A stretch of 64,000 nt of DNA from Spirochaetia bacterium (GTDB lineage Bacteria > Spirochaetota > Spirochaetia > Treponematales > Treponemataceae): NCBI GenBank assembly GCA_900769325.1, contig CAAGGF010000077.1:49531-113530 (forward strand), read 5' to 3'. Position numbers and translations under genes: made by a program. Below, one piece after another: positions 1 to 8,107 of the stretch. The notes beneath the pieces were generated by a model. The model did not search any database and was not told the DNA's origin. It worked only from the letters and a program-made list of their open reading frames with translations. Positions within the stretch are counted from its first letter, which is position 1. Every line of letters begins with the position of its first letter.

Positions 1-1299
1 TGAAATGTTGGAATTTGACGGAATTAAGATGTTTGTTTCATTTTGAGAAATATTTTCACCGTTTTCTTCAGTCAAAATTGACCTGAATTTTACGTATTTT
101 TCAATTTTTGAAACTATATCATCGAAAGAAAAAAACAGTTCTTGCGGCGGAAGAATACACATCTCTTTTCTGAATTTTGAGTAAAGCCCTGAAAGTTCCC
201 TGAAAAAACTTTCCTGAAAATTATTCAGCCTGTCAAAATCCATCAAGAAAATCGGGAGATTATTTGTGATATAGTCTAAAATAGTATACTTTTTATCCCA
301 GAGAACAGGATAAAAAAATTCTTCGCCTTCAGATTCTTTTTTTTCACGCAAATTCAAAAGAAGTGTTTTACGGTATTTTTTTGCTTCTTCTGTAAAAGGG
401 AGTTTTCCATGGAAATCATCCTCTATTGAATTATTTGAATCGGAAAGTTTTTCTTCAAGAATATTTATAAGTTCTTCATTCCAAATAACCTCTTTCATCG
501 GATAAATAAGAATCGAATCTAGGGTATCTAAAGTAGTTTGGTTTTCGGTGCTAAAAGACTTGATTTTTTCAATTTGGTCAAAGTCAAAAATAATCCTCAC
601 CCCGTTTTCAGAATCAGGAAGAAAAATATCTAAGACTTCTCCCCTTAAACTGAATTCTCCTTTAACGGAAACTTTAGGAACTCTCATATAGCCGATGGAA
701 GAAAGTTTTTCTGCAATTTTTACTGTATCGATTTTTTGCCCTTTTGAAAGACTAAAAACATTTTCAAGGATAAATGACGGAGGCGGAAGGGGGCTCTGAA
801 AAACGCGCTGAGTTAAGATGAAAATTTGAGGTTTAGCGATATTTGCATTTTTTCTTGCGGCAAGTTTTGAAAGAAATCCCGCCCTTTTTCCAAAAATGAC
901 AGAACCGGAAGGAATGCTTTTGTAAAATACTGTTCCCCAGTCAGGAAGAATATTTACGCTTACATCTTCGCAGATTGTAGAAAAGTTAAGTTTCAATGAT
1001 TCTGCTTCTCTTTCTGATGGAACAACTATAATTATGTCTGAAATTTTAGACAAATCTTCTGAAAATTGCTTTTTTGAGTTTACAGAATATCCGCTTTCCT
1101 TTAAAACCTTTAGCTGGTTGTATTTTAAATAAGAGCGGTTTAAAAATTCTGCAAGAAAAAAAGATGTAAGAGAGCCTTGCATTCCGGTTATATTTACAGG
1201 AAAAACAGTTGAATTTTTTAAAAGAACTTCAAGTGCAGATGAAAATTCTTTATATGATGAGAGGATTTTTTGAATGAAATTTGTTGATAATGTATTCAT
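1..1299 (-). CDS. mfd: Transcription-repair coupling factor Mfd (N-terminal part, runs off the window)
   Basis: Mfd is the ATP-driven translocase that removes RNA polymerase stalled at DNA lesions and recruits UvrA. The 433 codons visible here run from an ATG at 1299 to the window edge without a stop, so the helicase half lies outside. The visible part is the UvrB-like N-terminal module: a segment LPDWGTVFYKSIPSG near residue 120 resembles the conserved 'PDWETLPY' region, and near residue 213 GEFSLRGEVLDIFLP is the family hallmark. No Shine-Dalgarno sequence precedes the ATG. A CATAAT hexamer 14 bases upstream may be its -10, giving a very short leader. It is divergent from the secreted protein gene at 1389. 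Family assignment is firm; the missing C-terminus cannot be judged. Confidence 0.9.
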   Translation of the reverse strand, partial: MNTLSTNFIQKILSSYKEFSSALEVLLKNSTVFPVNITGMQGSLTSFFLAEFLNRSYLKYNQLKVLKESGYSVNSKKQFSEDLSKISDIIIVVPSEREAESLKLNFSTICEDVSVNILPDWGTVFYKSIPSGSVIFGKRAGFLSKLAARKNANIAKPQIFILTQRVFQSPLPPPSFILENVFSLSKGQKIDTVKIAEKLSSIGYMRVPKVSVKGEFSLRGEVLDIFLPDSENGVRIIFDFDQIEKIKSFSTENQTTLDTLDSILIYPMKEVIWNEELINILEEKLSDSNNSIEDDFHGKLPFTEEAKKYRKTLLLNLREKKESEGEEFFYPVLWDKKYTILDYITNNLPIFLMDFDRLNNFQESFFRELSGLYSKFRKEMCILPPQELFFSFDDIVSKIEKYVKFRSILTEENGENISQNETNILIPSNSNIS

Positions 1300-1388
1300 A
1301 AAAAACTGCCGATAAAAATATTATGAGGCTCCTTTTTTAAGTGCCTTTGAAAAAAAAGTTTTCAAATAATTCGTTTTGGAGAACTAAA

Positions 1389-2363
1389 GTGAAAAAAATT
1401 TATTCAATTTTATCAGTTTTTTTAATTCTTGGACAGATGATTTTTGCTCAAAGTGCAAATTCTGAAAAAGAAAATAAGGCATATTCACTGAAAATTAAAT
1501 TTTATAATAAATCAATGTATTACCCGGAAACTCCTGAATCAAATCCGATTTTCATTCAGGTTTCAATAAAAAATACATCAAACGAAACATTGCGTTTTAA
1601 ACTGGCAGACGACAGGGCATTCAGTCTTGACTTCAATGTTTATACAATTCAAAATAAGAAACTTGAAGAGACTGAAAAATTAAAAATCAAGCGAACTTCA
1701 GATCAGACTGTTTATTTCAGGGAAATCGCTCTTGAAACCGGTGAAGAATATTCTTTTGTTGAAAATTTAAAAGATTACATTGTAATTTCAGAGCCGTCAG
1801 TTTATTATTTTGACCTTACTTTTTATCCTGAACTTTATAAATCAAGGTACAAAAAACTTTCTTCAAACCGCCTGACACTTGAAATTAACCCGGAACTTTC
1901 AGCGGCAAGTTCAAGTTCACTTCCTGTAAAAGCAAAAACTGCAGAACTTTTAATCCCTGAAGAAATTGCACCTGATAAAGTTGTTGAACAGACTATTATC
2001 GCTCGCCAGAAATCTCTTTGGGATCAATTTTTTCTTTACATCGATGTTGAAGCAATGCTGAAAAGAAATCCTTCGTTACAGCGAAAATATAATGATTCAA
2101 ATCCAGAAGATCGGGCAAAAATGATTCAGGCTTTTAAAGCTGATTTAATGCAGAATAAAATTGAAAATGATATCGTTGCAATTCCAGAACGGTTTGAAAT
2201 CAAAAGAACAACTTACGATAAATCTGCAGGAACTGTTGAAGTAAATCAGTGGTTTAAGTACCCTACTTTCAGTCAGAAGAAAAAGTACCTTTATCAAGTC
2301 AGACAGCATGAAGGAATCTGGAAAATCGTTGATTATTCAGTTACAAATTTAGGAACGGAGTAA
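1389..2363 (+). CDS. Secreted spirochaete protein of unknown function
   Basis: I do not recognise a named function. I place the start at the GTG at 1389 because GGAGA lies 6 bases upstream and it gives a clean signal peptide (VKK, then a hydrophobic stretch ending MIFAQ). An in-frame GTG at 1341 would add 16 residues ahead of the signal sequence and has a poorer site. The mature N-terminal half (to about residue 145) looks beta-rich with alternating hydrophobic residues, as in an Ig-like or BsuPI-type fold. The C-terminal 120 residues contain a helical segment and a short beta region ending KIVDYSVTNLG. It probably acts in the periplasm or at the outer membrane. It is followed 10 bases later by the zinc-ribbon gene, so the two are likely co-transcribed. 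Confidence 0.7.
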   Translation: MKKIYSILSVFLILGQMIFAQSANSEKENKAYSLKIKFYNKSMYYPETPESNPIFIQVSIKNTSNETLRFKLADDRAFSLDFNVYTIQNKKLEETEKLKIKRTSDQTVYFREIALETGEEYSFVENLKDYIVISEPSVYYFDLTFYPELYKSRYKKLSSNRLTLEINPELSAASSSSLPVKAKTAELLIPEEIAPDKVVEQTIIARQKSLWDQFFLYIDVEAMLKRNPSLQRKYNDSNPEDRAKMIQAFKADLMQNKIENDIVAIPERFEIKRTTYDKSAGTVEVNQWFKYPTFSQKKKYLYQVRQHEGIWKIVDYSVTNLGTE

Positions 2364-2373
2364 TTTTTGTTAA

Positions 2374-2751
2374 ATGAAGAAAAAAGCACCAAAATTTTTC
2401 TGCGAAAACTGCGGAGAAGAAGTAAAAGAAAATGCAAAAATCTGTACTCACTGCGGGAAATTTTTTACGAATATCCGGTGTCCTAAATGTTTTCATCAGG
2501 GAGACTCAAAGGAATTTAAAAATGGCTGCCCAGAATGCGGCTATTCAAATGCTAAAAACAATTTTAATCAAAAAGAAGAAAACGAAAGCAAGAAATATAA
2601 CGGAAACTTTTTTAAAAATTATATAGAAAAATATTACCCTGAACAAAATAAAAAAAGCCGGGAAAACTCATTACCGGCATGGATTTATATTTTTACGCTT
2701 GCTGTTTTAGTTACAATTATAATTGCATTTTACAGTTGTCTTATAAAATAA
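2374..2751 (+). CDS. Zinc-ribbon protein with C-terminal membrane anchor
   Basis: This 125-residue protein has four CxxC knuckles in its first 65 residues (CENC, CTHC, CPKC, CPEC), which form two zinc-ribbon units. A lysine/asparagine-rich linker follows, then one hydrophobic segment (about 102-121) near the C-terminus. The topology suggests a tail-anchored protein with the ribbons in the cytoplasm. Such small double-ribbon proteins are common and mostly uncharacterised, so no specific role can be given. A GGAG lies 13 bases before the ATG, rather far, so translational coupling with the preceding gene (gap 10 bases) is plausible. The stop codon abuts the 3' end of the tRNA-Leu gene on the other strand. 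Confidence 0.7.
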   Translation: MKKKAPKFFCENCGEEVKENAKICTHCGKFFTNIRCPKCFHQGDSKEFKNGCPECGYSNAKNNFNQKEENESKKYNGNFFKNYIEKYYPEQNKKSRENSLPAWIYIFTLAVLVTIIIAFYSCLIK

Positions 2752-2835
2752 TACCCGGCACGAGACTTGAACTCGCATGAGCAAATGCTCACCTGGACCT
2801 GAACCAGGCGCGTCTACCAATTCCGCCAACCAGGC
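2752..2835 (-). tRNA. tRNA-Leu (anticodon CAG)
   Basis: Read on the minus strand, the 84 bases fold as a class II tRNA. The acceptor stem GCCTGGT pairs with GCCGGGT (with G-U pairs), followed by discriminator A. The D-loop region GGCGGAATTGGTAGACGCG is typical of tRNA-Leu. The anticodon stem CCTGG/CCAGG holds loop TTCAGGT, giving anticodon CAG. A long variable arm TGAGCA-TT-TGCTCA follows, then a T-arm with TTCAAGT loop. CCA is not encoded. The gene lies tail to tail with the zinc-ribbon gene, whose stop ends at 2751. Confidence 0.96.
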
Positions 2836-2847
2836 AAATGTAGAATT

Positions 2848-2876
2848 ATTATATACAAAATTATTTTTCAGGTCAA
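2848..2876 (-). promoter_or_regulatory. Sigma-70 promoter of tRNA-Leu
   Basis: On the minus strand TTGACC (2871-2876) and TATAAT (2848-2853) are separated by exactly 17 bases. The expected transcription start is about 6 bases upstream of the mature tRNA 5' end at 2835, leaving a very short precursor leader. Confidence 0.85.
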
Positions 2877-2933
2877 GCATAGAATTTTCTTTGAATTCTC
2901 TTCTGAATTTTCTTTGTAGTTTTTTTCTAAAAA

Positions 2934-3674
2934 TCATTCATCGTAAAAAAAAGAAACATTTTGATTTGAAAACGGATTAAAAAATTCAAGAGAAACGGCT
3001 TTAAACTTTAACTTTTCTTTTAATTCTTTGTTTTTTGCAGAAAAATTATATAAACAGTCGTTTTTTACGGGAATGCACGCCCATGCTAAATGCGATCTCA
3101 CCTGGTGGCGGAATCCTTGCGTTATTCTGCATTGAACATTAAAAGATTCATTAGTTTTTGAAAGAACTTTCACTTCTGTTGTGTATTTTTTTTTGCTTCC
3201 GACTTTTTTTAAAGAAAATTTTCCTGATTTTTCAGTTACCGGTCTGACTTCCTTTAAATCTTTTCCATAATGCCTGAAAAACGAAGAAATGGTAAATTGA
3301 TTTGAAAGCTCAATTTTTTCTTCTGGAAATCCTGAAAGAGATAAAGTGTTTTCGCATAAATAATCGCATTCAGCGTTATAAGTTTTTATAAATTTTCCCT
3401 CTTTTTGCTGAATCTGAATAAAATCATAAAATTCCTGATTTAAAGCAATCAAAAAAATTCCTTCTGTCAGTGTATCAAGCCTGTGAACAAGACCGAATTC
3501 GCACGGTTTTATGCCACTTACATTTTTTATCTCCGGAAAAAGTTTTACGGCAAAAGAAAGAGCATTTTCATCGTCTGAAAAATCAAGGGGTGCACACGGA
3601 AGAAAAGGCGGTTTATAAACAATAAGAAAAGGATTTGTGCTGCTGGGATTATTTAAAATTTTTATTTGATGCAT
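2934..3674 (-). CDS. RluA-family pseudouridine synthase (short, second paralogue)
   Basis: The enzyme isomerises uridine to pseudouridine in rRNA or tRNA. The catalytic motif HRLDTLTEG is present with Asp at about residue 67, preceded by YKPPFLPCAP, the counterpart of the 'nKP.G..v' segment. There is no N-terminal S4 RNA-binding domain, and the 246 residues are shorter than RluD. The start ATG at 3674 has GAGGG just upstream and overlaps the end of the RluD-like gene by 13 bases, so translation is coupled. It is the last gene of the minus-strand operon. The substrate cannot be inferred; sequence around the active site is clearly diverged from its neighbour. Confidence 0.85.
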   Translation of the reverse strand: MHQIKILNNPSSTNPFLIVYKPPFLPCAPLDFSDDENALSFAVKLFPEIKNVSGIKPCEFGLVHRLDTLTEGIFLIALNQEFYDFIQIQQKEGKFIKTYNAECDYLCENTLSLSGFPEEKIELSNQFTISSFFRHYGKDLKEVRPVTEKSGKFSLKKVGSKKKYTTEVKVLSKTNESFNVQCRITQGFRHQVRSHLAWACIPVKNDCLYNFSAKNKELKEKLKFKAVSLEFFNPFSNQNVSFFYDE

Positions 3675-4648
3675 TTTACCCTCGGCATTACTTCTTTCGG
3701 ATATTTTTTCTTTAACTTTTTTAAAACTTCATAAAAACGGGACGGAATTTGGGATTTAAAACAGTGATATTTTTCTTTTCCAGGAAGCTTTATCACAAGT
3801 TTTCTTGAATGAAGCATTAAAGGCACATCCGGAAAATTTTCATCAGGTTTTGAATAAATTTTATCGCCTAAAATCTGACAGCCTAAATATTTCATGTGAA
3901 CCCTTATTTGATGCGTGCGGCCTGTTTTTATTCTTACGCGTACAACAGAATACGGACCGTAACAGGAAATGCAGTGATAAATTGACCTTGCAAATTTTCC
4001 CTCAGTCGTATCTTTTAAAGCCTTAAACCTTTTTCTGTTTTTACTGTCGCGGACAATTTGAGTTCTTACATCTCCGCTTGATGCAGGCGGCCGGCCTTTG
4101 CAGATTAGAATATATTCTTTTTGAACAAGCCTTTCTTTAAATTGAAAAGACAAATATTCTTCGGTTTCGCGGTTTTTTGCCGTAATTATAATTCCTGATG
4201 TATCTTTATCAAGTCGGTGAACGATTCCAGGTCTGCGGGATTTTAAAATTTCATTTTGCGAAACATCTTTTTTTTGCGGAACAGCTTCTTTTTTCCAGTG
4301 ATAAAGAAGTGCATTTACAAGCGTTTTTGACCAGTTTCCAAGAGCCGGATGAGTTACCATGCCGGAAACTTTATTGACAACAGTTACATTTTCATCTTCA
4401 TAAATTATTTTAAGCGGAATATTTTCAGGTTCAATATCTGTAGGAATATTATCTTCCCAGAGAATTTCAATTATATCACCTTTTTTGACTTTTGAAGAAA
4501 GTTTTGCGTTTTTTCCATTTAAAAGAATTTCTTGTGCAGTCGCTTTCAATTTTGACCTGTTCATTCCTTGAGGAATTGAAGCGATATACTGGTCAAGGCG
4601 GATAGTTTCACAGGAAATTTCAGGGACTTTTACAAAAATTGAAGGCAT
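3662..4648 (-). CDS. RluD-like 23S rRNA pseudouridine synthase with S4 domain
   Basis: The protein (328 residues) has an S4 RNA-binding domain at about 18-62 and the RluA-type catalytic domain after residue 80. The active-site motif is GIVHRLDKDTSGI, with the nucleophilic Asp at about 147, and a conserved KTGRTHQIRVH motif follows in the C-terminal half. RluD-type enzymes modify U1911, U1915 and U1917 of 23S rRNA, but the exact target here is inferred only from domain layout. The gene starts one base after the stop of the upstream secreted-protein gene and overlaps a second, shorter paralogue downstream by 13 bases. Having two RluA-family genes in tandem suggests duplication or paired rRNA-modification duties. 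Confidence 0.9.
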   Translation of the reverse strand: MPSIFVKVPEISCETIRLDQYIASIPQGMNRSKLKATAQEILLNGKNAKLSSKVKKGDIIEILWEDNIPTDIEPENIPLKIIYEDENVTVVNKVSGMVTHPALGNWSKTLVNALLYHWKKEAVPQKKDVSQNEILKSRRPGIVHRLDKDTSGIIITAKNRETEEYLSFQFKERLVQKEYILICKGRPPASSGDVRTQIVRDSKNRKRFKALKDTTEGKFARSIYHCISCYGPYSVVRVRIKTGRTHQIRVHMKYLGCQILGDKIYSKPDENFPDVPLMLHSRKLVIKLPGKEKYHCFKSQIPSRFYEVLKKLKKKYPKEVMPRVKCIK

Positions 4649-4649
4649 T

Positions 4650-5237
4650 TTATTTCACCTTAAGTTTTTTTGCGTTTTTAATATTCTTTTTGGAAGTCTC
4701 AGAAGAATTTTCATCAGATTGATTTTCATCGTTTAAAATATTTTCTTCTTGTAAATCTTCTGTTTGTTGTATAGAAGGAAGTTTTATGGCATCCGGGTCG
4801 TTTTTTATGGGATTAATTTTTACAGGATTGTTCGGGTCGTTTATTTTCTTTTTTGCGTTGTTTCGTTTTACAGAATTTACGATTAAATCTGTTATTCCGA
4901 TGCAAAGACTTATTCCTAAAGAAGTTAAAATTATTCCGATTTGCTCATCAGTTGAAAAACTTGAATCTGAAGATTGTGCAAAAGGATTTACAAAATATTG
5001 CGGGTCAAAATTATTGAAAGCGAATTTTCCAAGTGAATAACCTAAAGTTGCGTTAAAAGTGATAAAAGGCATTGCTCCAAGCGTTATAATTTCTGCACGG
5101 CGTAAATCATGCAAAAAACCTGGAAATTCATTATCTGAATAAGGTTCTGGAGTTCTTGATTCTGCGAAAAAAAGATTTTCTGCAAAAAGAGAAAAAATCA
5201 AAATAAATGCCGTAATTTTTATCTTTTTTAAACTCAA
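4650..5237 (-). CDS. Secreted or membrane protein of unknown function
   Basis: The 195-residue product begins with a signal peptide (LKKIKITAFILIFSLF, cleavage likely after FFAES). The middle has two moderately hydrophobic segments (about 50-70 and 98-122) that could span the membrane or form a hydrophobic core. The C-terminal third is a polar Lys/Asn/Asp-rich tail. It overlaps the YggS gene by 4 bases and stops one base before the RluD-like gene, so it sits firmly in the operon. I recognise only a resemblance to small conserved treponemal proteins and assign no function. Confidence 0.65.
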   Translation of the reverse strand: MSLKKIKITAFILIFSLFAENLFFAESRTPEPYSDNEFPGFLHDLRRAEIITLGAMPFITFNATLGYSLGKFAFNNFDPQYFVNPFAQSSDSSFSTDEQIGIILTSLGISLCIGITDLIVNSVKRNNAKKKINDPNNPVKINPIKNDPDAIKLPSIQQTEDLQEENILNDENQSDENSSETSKKNIKNAKKLKVK

Positions 5238-5941
5238 TTGTAAATCCTTTCACCGAAAATTGCAGTTCCGATTCTTACTTGAGTTGAACCTTCCTCGATT
5301 GCAATTTTAAAATCACCAGACATTCCCATCGAAAGGATTTCAAGCGGAAGATTTTTATATTTTTCTTTTAAAATTTGAGAATATTCTTTTAAAGTCCTGA
5401 ATGATGAACGAATCAGTTTTTCATCAGATGTAAAAGGAGCCATTGTCATAAAACCTGAAAGAATTAAATGCGGAAGATTCCCGTCAGAACAGAATTTTAC
5501 GGCTTGTTCAAGGTCGCTGAAAGAGAGAAAACCGGATTTTGATTCTTCTCCAGTGTGAACTTCAAGAAGAATTTTTATTTTTTTATTGATTTTTGCACAC
5601 TGTTTTTCTATTTCTTTTAATAGTGAAAGGCTGTCAACCGATTCGATAAAATCTGCGTATAAAACGGCATTTTTTACTTTGTTTGACTGAAGGTGCCCGA
5701 TTAAATGAAGAGAAACCTCAGGGTATTCATTTTTAATCTGCGGGAATTTTTTTAATATTTCCTGAACTCTGTTTTCACCAAATGAAAGCTGACCTGCTTT
5801 AATTGCAGAAATAATTTCTTCCTGTGAATGAAATTTTGAAACTGCAAGAAGCGAAACAGAATTTTGAGGACGATGGGCTTTTTCTTCCTCTAATCTTATT
5901 TGGGCATTTATTTTTTCTAAATTTGATTTTATGTCTTCCAT
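5234..5941 (-). CDS. yggS: YggS/PLPBP family pyridoxal-phosphate homeostasis protein
   Basis: Members of this family bind pyridoxal 5'-phosphate as a single-domain TIM barrel, control PLP and amino-acid pools, and have no proven catalytic reaction. The PLP-binding Lys is in LLAVSKFHS (about residue 36). The family segments FGENRVQE, HLIGHLQSNK, LSMGMSGDF and RIGTAIFGER are all present in order. The length (235) is normal. The gene starts 5 bases after rsmA stops and overlaps the next gene by 4 bases. Its place in the operon with RNA-modification genes carries no obvious functional meaning. Confidence 0.93.
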   Translation of the reverse strand: MEDIKSNLEKINAQIRLEEEKAHRPQNSVSLLAVSKFHSQEEIISAIKAGQLSFGENRVQEILKKFPQIKNEYPEVSLHLIGHLQSNKVKNAVLYADFIESVDSLSLLKEIEKQCAKINKKIKILLEVHTGEESKSGFLSFSDLEQAVKFCSDGNLPHLILSGFMTMAPFTSDEKLIRSSFRTLKEYSQILKEKYKNLPLEILSMGMSGDFKIAIEEGSTQVRIGTAIFGERIYN

Positions 5942-5946
5942 ATTTT

Positions 5947-6810
5947 TTAAATTATACCGTTATTGATAATATCAGACAACCTTAAAAAATCTTCTATTTT
6001 TAATTCTTCGGCACGGCTTGTGAGTTTTAATTCCGATTTTAAAATATATTCCTCTGCCCTTTTTGAATCTTTTAAAAATCCCGTAAGATTGTTCTTGATG
6101 TTTTTTCTGCGTGAGGAAAAAAGAGCTTTTTGAACTTTCATAAAAAGACTTGGATTTTCACACAACGGAAAACCTTCTTTTTTTGTAAAGACTACAGAAC
6201 GTGAATCTACATTCGGTTTTGGCCAGAAATTTCCACCAGCTAAATCCATCAAAAATTCGATATTGTACGCCCACTGACACAAAACTGAAAAAGACGAATA
6301 ATCCGCACTTTTAGGTTTTGCCATCATACGCATTGCAACTTCTTTTTGAACTGTTATAACTCCCCTTTCAAAACGCACATTTTCTTCTATAAAATCTGCA
6401 AATAAAGATGCGGCAATATTGTACGGAAGATTTGAAAAAAATCTTGACGGAAAACCGCTGTTTTTAAAGACTTCTTTCCATGTTTTTAAAACATCTCCTT
6501 CGATTATTTGCAACTGGCCTGATTTTATTTCTTCTTGAAAAAAAACTTTCAAAAGTTGAATAAAACCTTTGTCGATTTCAAAAACTTTTAATTTTGCACC
6601 GCGCCTTAAAATTTCACTTGTCATTGCACCAAGACCCGGACCTACTTCCCAGACAGTTTCTGATGAATCTACAGAAAGGGCATCGATTAATTTGATTCTG
6701 GCATTTTCGTTAATTAAAAAATTCTGCCCGAATTTTTTTTGCATTGCCATTGAATTGCTTGAAAGAATTTCTTTTAGTACAGATACAGAATTGTAATCCG
6801 GCAGGTTCAT
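5947..6810 (-). CDS. rsmA: 16S rRNA dimethyladenosine transferase RsmA (KsgA)
   Basis: RsmA uses S-adenosylmethionine to dimethylate A1518 and A1519 in the 16S rRNA 3' hairpin during 30S maturation. Visible motifs are KKFGQNFLI at about 26, the SAM-binding VWEVGPGLGAMT at about 53-64, an acidic residue ending motif II (FEID, about 80), and the catalytic NLPYNIA at about 127-133. The C-terminal RRKNIKNNL helix matches the family. The length of 287 is normal. A GAGG site precedes the ATG, and the gene follows comEC by 7 bases. Confidence 0.95.
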   Translation of the reverse strand: MNLPDYNSVSVLKEILSSNSMAMQKKFGQNFLINENARIKLIDALSVDSSETVWEVGPGLGAMTSEILRRGAKLKVFEIDKGFIQLLKVFFQEEIKSGQLQIIEGDVLKTWKEVFKNSGFPSRFFSNLPYNIAASLFADFIEENVRFERGVITVQKEVAMRMMAKPKSADYSSFSVLCQWAYNIEFLMDLAGGNFWPKPNVDSRSVVFTKKEGFPLCENPSLFMKVQKALFSSRRKNIKNNLTGFLKDSKRAEEYILKSELKLTSRAEELKIEDFLRLSDIINNGII

Positions 6811-6817
6811 TTTTACC

Positions 6818-8107
6818 TCAATTTATTGAAATAGTTTTGCATTTTGAAAACAAGAGAACTAAAAATTCTATCAGATTATATAATATTTTCATAAAAATTG
6901 CACTAAAATCAGAAAAAAACGGAAAAATTAAACAGAGAATTATCAAAAAAATTCCTGAATAAATAAAAAATGTCACAATCGGAGAAACGATAACAGAAGA
7001 AATAATTCCAATCGGAGAAAAAGAGCCGAAAAGAAAAAGGCTTGAAGGCATTGTAAAAATCTGTGCAGAAAAACTTGCAGATAAAGAAGAAGAAAGTTTT
7101 TCAGGCAATATTTTTATCGTTTTGGAATTTATAAAATCTGAAAGCAGAAGAATTCCAAAAAGTGCACTGTAAGAAAGAATGAAAGCGGCATTCCTGTAAT
7201 GTTCAGGAAAAATCATAAGGTGAATTAAAAACGAAAATGAAAGAATTTCTGTCATTTTTACATTCTTAAAACCTAACCAGTTTAGTATTATTGAACAAAG
7301 ACTGCACAAAAAAGCCCTGAATAAAGATGGTGAAAGACCTGCGAAAAATACAAAAACAGAAATTACAAAAATTTCAATCAAAAAAGAAAGAGCTCTTTTT
7401 CCAAAAAAACGCTTATTAAAAAATGATGTAATTTTCCTGAAAAGCATAAGATGCATTCCTGAAAGTGCAAGAATATGTGAAAGTCCTGCTTTTCTGAACG
7501 CTGAGGAAAGATTTTCGTCCGTATATTCCCTCATTCCCGTGATAAGTGCAAGTAAAAGAGAACCAGAATCTTTCCAGCTGAATAAAAGCCGTTTTAATTT
7601 AAGACGCAAAACTGCACGGAAATATTTTATTTTTCCAAAAAAATCATCATTCCATGACGATTTTAAAATTTCGTTTCCTTTGAAAATCAAATTTGAATTG
7701 TCTTTTTTTGAAAAAAAATTCCCGCGAACACAAATATCTGCTCCTTCATCATAAATAAAACCTTTAGTTTTCTTTGCTGCTGAAAAAAGTTTTCCAGGAA
7801 ACAACGCTTCAACATCTTTTTCAGGCAAAAACAGTGTAATTTTTCCTTGAGCAGAAGATTTTTCATTGTTTTTGCCCGTAACGCCTTGTACACAAAAGTC
7901 AACGGAATAGCATTTTGATTTTTTTAATTTCACAGGCGATGAACATACAGTCCCGGAAACTTCACAGATTTTATTTAACGGAAGAAGGCATTTAAAAACA
8001 TCTGATGATTTTTTTGAAGGCGTAACTAAACCTGAATAAATCAAAAGAGAAATTATAAATGCCGCATAAATAAAAAGACCTGATTTTAGAAAAAATGATT
8101 TTACCAC
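6818..8107 (-). CDS. ComEC/Rec2-family membrane channel protein (short form)
   Basis: ComEC forms the inner-membrane channel for DNA uptake in competent bacteria. The diagnostic segment KAGLSHILALSGMHLMLF is present near residues 204-221, where many ComEC proteins read 'GLsHlLAiSGlH'. An N-terminal part with one or two membrane segments and a polar domain (about 40-150) precedes it, and multiple hydrophobic helices follow to the end. At 429 residues it lacks the C-terminal metallo-beta-lactamase-like domain of full-length ComEC, so it would be channel-only. Short forms occur in other bacteria. It overlaps the upstream HEAT-like gene by 7 bases. Whether it serves DNA uptake here is unknown. 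Confidence 0.85.
   Translation of the reverse strand: MVKSFFLKSGLFIYAAFIISLLIYSGLVTPSKKSSDVFKCLLPLNKICEVSGTVCSSPVKLKKSKCYSVDFCVQGVTGKNNEKSSAQGKITLFLPEKDVEALFPGKLFSAAKKTKGFIYDEGADICVRGNFFSKKDNSNLIFKGNEILKSSWNDDFFGKIKYFRAVLRLKLKRLLFSWKDSGSLLLALITGMREYTDENLSSAFRKAGLSHILALSGMHLMLFRKITSFFNKRFFGKRALSFLIEIFVISVFVFFAGLSPSLFRAFLCSLCSIILNWLGFKNVKMTEILSFSFLIHLMIFPEHYRNAAFILSYSALFGILLLSDFINSKTIKILPEKLSSSLSASFSAQIFTMPSSLFLFGSFSPIGIISSVIVSPIVTFFIYSGIFLIILCLIFPFFSDFSAIFMKILYNLIEFLVLLFSKCKTISIN

Noticed and set aside
2777..2980. Short frames across the tRNA-Leu gene on both strands
   Set aside because: They overlap a complete tRNA with a consensus promoter and have no coding evidence.
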